Shown in pieces: positions 58,200 to 64,000 of a stretch of DNA of 64,000 nucleotides (positions are counted from its first letter, which is position 1; each line of letters opens with the position of its first letter). The position numbers were made by a program, and so were the translations under genes. The stretch covers positions 6,906,478-6,970,477 of the forward strand of contig JAVGWX010000012.1 in assembly GCA_036924085.1 (NCBI GenBank), given 5' to 3'. This stretch comes from Ariolimax columbianus (taxonomy: Eukaryota; Mollusca; Gastropoda; Stylommatophora; Arionidae). The notes below the pieces were generated by a model that searched no databases, was not told the DNA's origin, and worked only from the letters and a program-made list of their open reading frames with translations.

Positions 58200-58450
58200 T
58201 TTTTTTTTTTTTTACGTTCGCCTTATTTCTCTATTCTCCAAGGCGGTGTGCGTTACATTGTGGTTTTTATTGTGCGCCTGTCGGCCCAGTGCATCCGACT
58301 TCAGCACGCATTTTATGTAAGGGTCTGCTTCCTCCTGGATTTTCTAAGGGTTTGCTTCCCCGGGGTAACGGCCGGTGCTGTGATGGGGATCGAACCCAGC
58401 ACCTTCGGGTCGTGAGCGTGCCACTTTACCACTAGGCTACGCCGGCCCCA
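58200..58450 (-). mobile_element. tRNA-derived SINE, family 1 copy 2
   Basis: A 251-bp insertion with an 11-bp target duplication TGAGGGGATCT at 58189-58199 and 58451-58461. On the minus strand it begins GGGGCCGGCGTAGCCTAGTG and GTAAAG (A box), followed by GGTGCTGGGTTCGATCCCCA (B box). It ends in A15 (58200-58214 as T on the plus strand). It sits in solo LTR copy B, so the LTR is older. Head and tail match copy 1 closely. Confidence 0.93.
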
Positions 58451-58678
58451 TGAGGGGATCTGAGTGTCACAGAAAACGAACGTGACGACGAGTTTTTTTT
58501 AGAGTGTATGAGGGTGCAGATAAGGGAAGGGGAGTGTGCGCTGGAACTGGGTTGAGGTAGTATGGAGTAACATCAATAGCTATTGCTTATAAACTCCGAG
58601 TATCTATTTAGATAAGATGTATTCTTGTGTTGTTGCAATCTCCTTGCACTCACTTTAATAGTTGTATGAGTATGAAAT

Positions 58679-58684
58679 AATAAA
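58679..58684 (+). terminator. polyadenylation signal in solo LTR copy B
   Basis: AATAAA, conserved with 16049-16054 in copy A. Confidence 0.65.
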
Positions 58685-58985
58685 TATGTCACCTGCTGTG
58701 TGCTATGTTATTTGCTGTGTGTGGTCGTGAATGATGTGGATGAGTGTGGTAACATTATAGATAGTGGAAACCTGGACCCTGCTACACCGGCTGGACTGAC
58801 TGGGGCACATTGTTACAGGTAACTATAATCCGATGACTTTGGTGTGAAAAGTAAGCCTTATGAACACTGCGGTTTAAACTGTTTTACAAAGGTGATCATC
58901 CATCATTGGCGTTCCACAATTCATCATCCATAATTCATCACTCATTATCCATCAGACTTTTTGCCCTTACAACACAGGTTCATGG

Positions 58986-59085
58986 CGTATACTATACATA
59001 CGTTCATATAGGGCCACATCGTATACTATCCATGCGTTCATATAGGGCCACAACGTATACTGTGCATGTGTTGCTATTCTGAGCC
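58986..59085. repeat. 35-bp repeat, 3 units
   Basis: GTATACTATACATACGTTCA, then TATAGGGCCACA, at 58986, 59021 and a diverged third unit at about 59056. Confidence 0.85.
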
Positions 59086-59097
59086 ATGGCCTAAGCT

Positions 59098-59190
59098 GCA
59101 GGAGGGGGCTGCAGGAGGGGGCGGCAGGAGGGAGCTTCAGGAGGGGGCTGCAGGAGGGAGATGCAGGAGGAGGCTGCAGAATGGGGCTGC
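59098..59190. repeat. G-rich short tandem repeat
   Basis: Irregular 12-18-bp units of GCAGGAGGGGGCT. Strong G bias on the plus strand. Confidence 0.85.
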
Positions 59191-59199
59191 ACTATCGAC

Positions 59200-59470
59200 A
59201 CACCTACCGCATCCAATATGGAGAAGCGTCAATAGTCTGGGGTGACCCGATGCAGAAACAAACGTGATGAGATGGGGATATAGCGACGAAGCTACTTGGG
59301 AAAGCGGTGCTGTCCGTGACCAGGAACACATCATGACGTGCCCTAACCTGCCACATGCATGAACGATGGAAGATCTGCTTGAGGGAAACGACAGGCAATC
59401 AGGATGGCTGAACACAGGGCCTCTGCTGTATGAGGTATTGATATGGACACAGGAAGTAAGTATTCTGAGT
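59200..59470 (+). pseudogene. LINE C-terminal end, HxxxCP type, copy 2
   Basis: The translation is RWGYSDEATWESGAVRDQEH, then IMTCPNLPHACTMEDLLEGN and D. It corresponds to the tail of copy 1 at 50745-51075 (DPDHLMTCPNF ... DMLEANDR). The first Cys pair is lost (TWESG in place of CxCG). The following noncoding end GGACACAGGAAGTAAGTATT matches copy 1. Confidence 0.65.
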
Positions 59471-60068
59471 CGTCTTCTTGAGTTTCACCCACTTGATCTG
59501 GCTTCCTCTTCCACCGTTCCATCCATATTCGTCTCTTTTCCCGGTTCCGATCCATGTTTGGCTATATTGTCGGTCTTCTTTCGGAGGTAAAGTGACAGAA
59601 AAAACAAGTTTCCATTAAGTATGTGTGCAGGATAAATTACCAAAGCTGATGACATACCCCATGAAGGTGAAAGTAGAAAACACAATGACAGTTTAGCAGT
59701 TCCTAGCAACTATCAAAGGCAGAATGCAGACCAAGTACTGATGGGTAGGCTAAATGGCAACAGCAAACATGCGGAGGCTAAATATTATTATTATTATTAA
59801 ATATCCTGGATCTGCAGCTTCCCCGGGAATAGTAAGAGAAAAGCTAGAAACCACCGACGCACTTACTACTAACAGTCAAACGTGAGTCCGAAAGGCAAAC
59901 TAGAACAGACATGGAACATACATTTTTAAGGACCGACCAGACTATATGATATCTTTTGGCTAATTGCATATAGTACCAACCGAACACATGGTCATGCCAA
60001 ATTCTAAAGACAACATCAACCTTCTGTAAAGGAGAGACCAAAGCACCATTTTCTGACTTCGCATTTAA
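59471..60068. other. unassigned DNA
   Basis: Includes (TTA)n at about 59786-59800. The minus-strand frame at 59844-60218 is mostly read-through of the LINE tail triplets. No gene recognised. Confidence 0.45.
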
Positions 60069-60080
60069 GAAACACAACTC

Positions 60081-60744
60081 TTCTTCTTCTTCTTCTTCTT
60101 CTTCTTCTTCGTACGCAGTCAGACAATAACCATTATTTTTTCGAAAAAAGCGGCCGTCATCCTGAGGCTGTCGGCACTGCAATTGAGCTTGTCTTGTGGT
60201 TCCACTTGTGATGTCCACATCTGCTCTCTCTGATCCTCGTATGTCGGGCAGTTCTGCAGCAGATGTTCAGCGGTCATTTTCCCGGTACCACGCGGGCATT
60301 CGTCGGTTCCATCTATCTTCAATTTGTTGAATATGTGGTACCTCAGTCTATTGTGGCCAGTGCGAAGTCTGAAGACAACGACCTGCTCTCTTCTGTTCAA
60401 CTGGTAATAGGCATCGTTTTTGGTGTAACCAGTATGTTCGGATTCCCATTTGGTCATGTCTGGCTTTAATAAGCCATTTTGACTCTTCGTACGTCATACT
60501 AGTATCTGTTTGTGGTAGTCTTGCACCTTCTTTTGCCAGTCTGTCTGCCTCCTCGTTGCCTTGGATGTTGCAGTGTGATGGGACCCACTGTACCACTACC
60601 CTTGTCGGTGCGGACTGCTGGCATAGTTGACAGAGTACTGCTCTTAAGTCATTAAGCTCAGTGTTTTTCTGGCTTTTTAGCGCTGTGACTAGGGCGAAAG
60701 CATCTGAAAGCAGGACTGTATGGCTTTCATTTTCTTTATGTGTC
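60081..60744 (-). mobile_element. 5'-truncated RNase H-type LINE with 12-bp target duplication
   Basis: A 664-bp insertion is bounded by GAAACACAACTC at 60069-60080 and 60745-60756, a perfect target-site duplication. At the 3' end (low coordinates) is a (GAA)n tail, seen as CTT repeats at 60081-60113. The 5' end is cut inside the RNase H domain. The element is short but its outline is complete enough to date it as fairly recent. Confidence 0.93.
60119..60744 (-). pseudogene. RNase H domain and Cys-His tail of LINE ORF2
   Basis: Minus-strand reading gives THKENESHTVLLSDAFALVT, VVVQWVPSHCNIQGNEEADR and LAKEGARLP, the C-terminal half of an RNase H fold with the SDA catalytic block and the H-x4-NEEAD end. 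After one frameshift near 60450 the frame continues TKWESEHTGYTKNDAYYQLN, RREQVVVFRLRTGHNRL, ECPRGTGKMTAEHLLQNCPT and ends FFEKIMVIV-stop. The family is the I-group of RNase H-bearing LINEs, shared with 18911-19165. The first RNase H strands are absent because of truncation. Confidence 0.9.
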
Positions 60745-60756
60745 GAAACACAACTC

Positions 60757-61136
60757 AATAGCCACTTAAACAGAATTCAACCAGAACATACCCCAGAAAG
60801 TCAGCTGTGCACACATCCCTATGAAACTGTTGAACGTCATCTTTTTTAATGTCCGGCGATTGCCGGTGTTAGGAAAGAGCTTTTTCCTCTCAGGCCAGAC
60901 ACATGGAACACTTTGTACGGCACTAAACAACAGCAAACAAACACTTGCAGATAGCAGTATAAGGCATTGTGCCAAAGATCAGGAGCCCATAAGCTGGATC
61001 AATAACCAACCAAACAACCAACCATATGTTTGATTGGATACTAGGATCCCTGTATTCCAAATTTAACTGAGGTCCCGCTTGGGACCATCTAAAGTGTTGT
61101 ATGCGAACTTTTGGTAAACGTTCTAGGACATCTGAA
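60757..61136. other. unassigned DNA
   Basis: Spacer between the LINE target and the 37-bp array. Overlapping frames of 62-95 codons on both strands carry no domain. Confidence 0.4.
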
Positions 61137-61686
61137 GTGTCATCAGTATGTTTTATCTGACTCTCACTAACATGTCTGATTAGTATGTTTTGCCAGATCG
61201 TGACTAACAAGTCCGATCAGTATGTTTTGCCTGACCCTGACTAACGTGTCTGATCAGTATGTTTTGCCTGAACCTGACTAACGAGTCTGATCAGTATGTT
61301 TTGCCTGACCCTAACTAACATTGTCTGATCAGTATGTTTTCCCTGACCCTGACTAAAATGTCTGATCAGTATGTTTTGCCTGGCCCTGACTAACATGTCT
61401 GATCAGTATGTTTTGCCTGACTCTTGACTAACATGTCTGATCAGTATGTTTTGCCTGGCCCTGACTAACATGTCTGATCAGTATGTTTTGCCTGACTCTT
61501 GACTAACATGTCTGATCAGTATGTTTTGCCTGACTCTTTACTAACATGTCTGATCAGTATGTTTAGCCTGGCCCTGACTAACATGTCTGATCAGTATGTT
61601 TTGCCTGACTCTTGACTAACATGTCTGATCAGTATGTTTTGCCTGACCCTGACTAACGTGTCTGATCAGTATAGTGTGCCTGGTCT
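61137..61686. repeat. 37-bp minisatellite, block 1
   Basis: About 14-15 units with the core CTGATCAGTATGTTTTGCCT and GACCCTGACTAACATGT. Small indels (TTGACTAAC, ACATTGTC) occur. The same unit forms block 2 at 63745-64000. Confidence 0.95.
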
Positions 61687-61737
61687 GATGTTAGTCATCT
61701 CTTTCCACTATACAGCATTAAAGTCATAATTAAAGTG

Positions 61738-62055
61738 TAAAGGTATTGCCCATCGCGGAGCCGTGATGGCCACAACACCAGACAATTGTGTCTTAACAAT
61801 GTGATGTATATGGATTTTAATGTGAAAGAATATGCTCTGATTATCAATCTGACTCTTATCCCGAGCTACCTTGGGTCAGTGGCAAGACTATTGGTCGAGA
61901 CGACTGGAGGTAACTTGGGATGCAGACACTCTGGCCTTATTTCCCCAGAGAACAGAGGTCGCTTGAAACTTGCGGGATTCAATCGCTTACAGTTTCCTCT
62001 CATCACTGTGAGAGGCGAGTGCCTTAACCTCTTGACTACATCTACCCCTTAATCA
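61738..62055 (-). mobile_element. degenerate tRNA-derived SINE
   Basis: On the minus strand from 62052: GGGGTAGATGTAGTCAAGAG, GTTAAGGCACTCGCCTCTCA and then GCGATTGAATCCCGC. This fits a tRNA-like head with A-box and B-box (GATTGAATCCC) remnants at the usual spacing. The body is poorly defined. The plus-strand 88-codon frame at 61786-62052 lies over it and is unlikely to be a gene. Confidence 0.5.
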
Positions 62056-62354
62056 AAGGATAATATAAGGTAAAGTGCCAGGAAGAGCCAGGTTTGTGAA
62101 GGTGTCAGCAGGGGTGCCCAAACGACCTCAAGAGATCAGGGGATCAACTGACCCCCAGCCTATGTTACTGTAGACTGACAAGTATGACATCAGCATGTGA
62201 ACTTCAGGACTACTTCCAGCAGATAGATATGAGAAGCATGTGGATCACTCTGACTCCCCTCGAGGAGTAACCGTACAGCGGAATTGAGACCATGAAGAAG
62301 GCAGTTTCATTTATTGAACAATCTGGAATCCCGGTCTAACTGACCAACGACCGC

Positions 62355-62498
62355 AGGAAGGTAAAGGTCAGTCCCATGGCAACAAATGCCAACGGGGATA
62401 AACAACACTCTTCATGCAGTCTGTGTAAGGTAGGGTGGCCAGTTCCCTTTCCTGCTGTTTTTACCTCCCCCAACTCATACGTCAGGTAGAACAAGAAG
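62355..62498 (-). mobile_element. SINE family 2 body, unexpanded
   Basis: Contains a single GAAGGTAAAGGTCAGTCCCA segment and, 60 bp on, GTAAGGTAGGGTGGCCAGTT with CCCTTTCCTGC and ACTCATACGTCAGGTA. It is the single-copy counterpart of the region containing the 46-bp array and its right flank (27530-29110). The tRNA-like head is missing. Confidence 0.6.
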
Positions 62499-62516
62499 AC
62501 ATATTAATTGTTTGTG

Positions 62517-62700
62517 TTCGCTTTTTTTCTGAGACGTAATGCGTTGTATTGTGTGTTGCGCCTAATGAGCCAGTGCATCCGACTTCAGCACTCACTATTA
62601 TGAATTTCTTTCCTATCGGCATACGATTTTGATGTTGTGAGAATCTAAACCAAGTTCAGACTGTGATCGGTGCCGCTAACTGATCGCCATTCTAATCTCA
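62517..62700 (-). mobile_element. degenerate SINE, family 1
   Basis: A T-run, then TGTTGCGCCTAATGAGCCAG and TGCATCCGACTTCAGCAC match the tail half of the SINE at 58200-58450 (TGTGCGCCTGTCGGCCCAGT, GCATCCGACTTCAGCAC). The head region near 62640-62690 is strongly diverged (GAATCTAAACC at the B-box position). Clearly older than the two intact copies. Confidence 0.65.
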
Positions 62701-62789
62701 CTCACTCCAGGTTGTAGAGGGCCACCTGGAAAAAACCATAAATAGACTAAAACAAGATTGTTGTATGCCGTCACTGCATACGTTTACGT

Positions 62790-63180
62790 TCTTTGTCTGT
62801 GTGTGTGTGTGTATTTGTGTGCGTGTGTCTATGTGTCTGCATGTGTCTGTGTGTGTGCGTGTGTCTGTGTGTGTGTCTCTGTGTGTGCATGTGTCTGTGT
62901 GTGTGCGTGTGTGTGTCTCTGTGTGTGCGTGTGTCTATTTGTTTGTCTGTGTGTGTGTCTGTGTGTGTGTGTGCCTGTGTGTGTGTGTCTCTGTGTCTGT
63001 GTCTGTGTGTTTGTATGTGTGTGTGTGTCTGTGAGTGTGTCTGGGTGTGTATCTGTGTGTGTGTATGTGTAAATGTGTGTGTGTATGTGTGTGTCTGTGT
63101 GTGTGCATGTGTGTGTGTATGTGTGTGCGTGTGTGCGTCTGTTTGCATGTGTGTGCGTATGTATATGTGTGTACGCCATA
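62790..63180. repeat. (GT)n/(GTGTCT)n low-complexity tract
   Basis: About 390 bp of GTGTGTGTCT-type repeats with alternating purine-pyrimidine character, potentially Z-forming. Cys/Val-rich and Thr/His-rich frames of up to 149 codons are artefacts. Confidence 0.96.
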
Positions 63181-63434
63181 CAAAAGGCGTTAAGTGACGG
63201 ATAGAGAAAGCTGTCTTCATATCCCGAGTATCCTCCTGAACAGGGGTCCTCCAGCCTGTTGTCTTATGCTCGACTTCCTCTGTTTGACGCTCACTACTAC
63301 GTCGATCACATCGATCTCTACCTCGTTAGCCAGACTGTCCTGAAACACCCGCCATTCTGCGGGAAGATCTGCATTGCAGTGTGGTCGCGTTTACTGGTAA
63401 GTACATTTCACCTGACCCTAACTAATATAGACCG
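63181..63434. other. unassigned DNA with a single diverged 37-bp unit
   Basis: 63389-63430 reads GTACATTTCACCTGACCCTA, then ACTAATATAGACCGATAG. This resembles one degenerate unit of the 37-bp minisatellite (GTATGTTTTGCCTGACCCTG, ACTAACATGTCTGATCAG). Confidence 0.5.
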
Positions 63435-63745
63435 ATAGTCCACCTGGGTCTGCGTACGACAAGGACAAGAATAATACCACTGTCCCCCACAGCGCATGTT
63501 GTAAGAGGGGATTAACTGTGTGGGATGGCGTAACACCGGTCATAGTTAAGTGGTTTGTTTAGATCAGCATAGATGGCGGCCTAATAGGATGCGGGTCTAC
63601 TTTCTCTTGTTCCAACGTAGCGGAGTAATAAGCTGCTCTAGCCTAGTCCATTAACCAGGATATCTTTCTCCTAGCTACATCCAGCTCACACCAGACCTGG
63701 GACCCACACAAGGGACCCTGTAGATGTACAAGTCGACAAAGACTA
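63435..63745 (+). mobile_element. dispersed repeat D1, copy 2
   Basis: Colinear with 9505-9865: GACAAGGACAAGAATAATAC, GTAAGAGGGGATTAACTGTG, TTAGATCAGCATAGATGGCG, AATAAGCTGCTCTAGCCTAG, CTAGCTACATCCAGCTCACA and CCCTGTAGATGTACAAGTCG. It is directly followed by the 37-bp array. Confidence 0.7.
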
Positions 63746-64000
63746 GCTAACAATGCCTGATCAGTATGTTTTGCCTGACCCTGACTAACATTGTCTGATC
63801 AGTATGTTTTGCCTGAACCTGACTAACATGTCTGATCAGTATGTTTTGCCTCACCCTGACTAACATGTCTGATCAGTATGTTTTGCCTCACCCTGACTAA
63901 CATGTCTGATCAGTATGTTTTGCCTCACCCTGACTAACATGTCTGATCAGTATGTTTTGGCTGACCCTAACTAACATTGTCTGATCAGTATGTTTTGCCT
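63745..64000. repeat. 37-bp minisatellite, block 2 (continues past window)
   Basis: About seven units of the same family as 61137-61686, with a TTGCCTCACCCTGACTAACA subtype in four consecutive units. It runs to the window end. Confidence 0.95.

Larger units (their letters stand above)
57578..58786 (+). mobile_element. solo LTR, family 1 copy B, with SINE inserted
   Basis: Starts TGTAACAG and ends CTGCTACA (one mismatch to the inverted start), flanked by CCGG on both sides (57574-57577 and 58787-58790), read as a 4-bp target duplication. Subtracting the 262 bp of SINE plus duplicated target leaves 947 bp, close to the 917 bp of copy A. The TATA box is at 57850-57856 and AATAAA at 58679-58684. 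Internal blocks such as GACAAAGTTTAxCTCA, GAxTGATAGxCxGTT and ACCTGCTGTxTGxTATGT are shared with copy A. Confidence 0.85.

Overview
The window looks like intergenic, repeat-rich DNA of an invertebrate animal. A lophotrochozoan, most likely a gastropod mollusc, is my best guess; the taxon is inferred only from the mix of mobile elements (RTE-like, CR1-like and RNase H-bearing LINEs, tRNA-derived SINEs, solo LTRs) combined with heavy minisatellite content. I found no host protein-coding gene, rRNA or functional tRNA gene. Nearly every long open frame is either LINE-derived or runs through a tandem array whose unit length happens to keep a frame open.

Layout: 1-7254 is a 44-bp satellite with several levels of higher-order repeat. 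7255-15251 holds mostly unassigned sequence with 29/36-bp, 33-bp and 47-bp arrays. 15252-16168 is a solo LTR. 17119-18910 is a 32-bp array fused to the end of an RNase H-type LINE. 21650-24950 is a decayed CR1-like LINE with traces of ORF1 (esterase) and ORF2 (endonuclease and RT). 25262-31850 is a run of arrays (45, 30, 46, 32, 30/27 and 57 bp). 33786-35595 is a 90-bp repeat split by a young LINE with an intact 493-codon frame. 35600-39850 is an RTE-like LINE with an inverted 5' part and four internal arrays. 40060-40480 is another LINE end. 41800-45901 holds 46-bp and 37-bp arrays. 47795-50360 is a decayed zinc-finger LINE carrying three internal arrays. 50526-55300 holds SINE remnants, LINE ends and 32- and 38-bp arrays. 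55641-57008 is a 52-bp array. 57087-58786 is a nest of SINEs and a second solo LTR. 59200-60756 holds two LINE ends, one with a perfect 12-bp target duplication. 61137-64000 has two blocks of one 37-bp minisatellite around dispersed repeats and GT-rich DNA.

The main result is mechanistic. Many minisatellites here are not independent of the mobile elements: their repeat unit can be read as a short piece of a LINE or SINE that has been tandemly amplified in place. Examples are RT motif A, the stretch before the INTKKTE motif, the GVRRGDT block, the GHxxRMxDGRW block, the terminal codons and stop of an RNase H LINE, and the body of a SINE. One LINE copy carries three such arrays and another carries four. 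In several arrays the unit length is constant with no indels. This suggests a genome in which dead transposons repeatedly seed minisatellites. All similarity statements come from reading by eye, without database searches.
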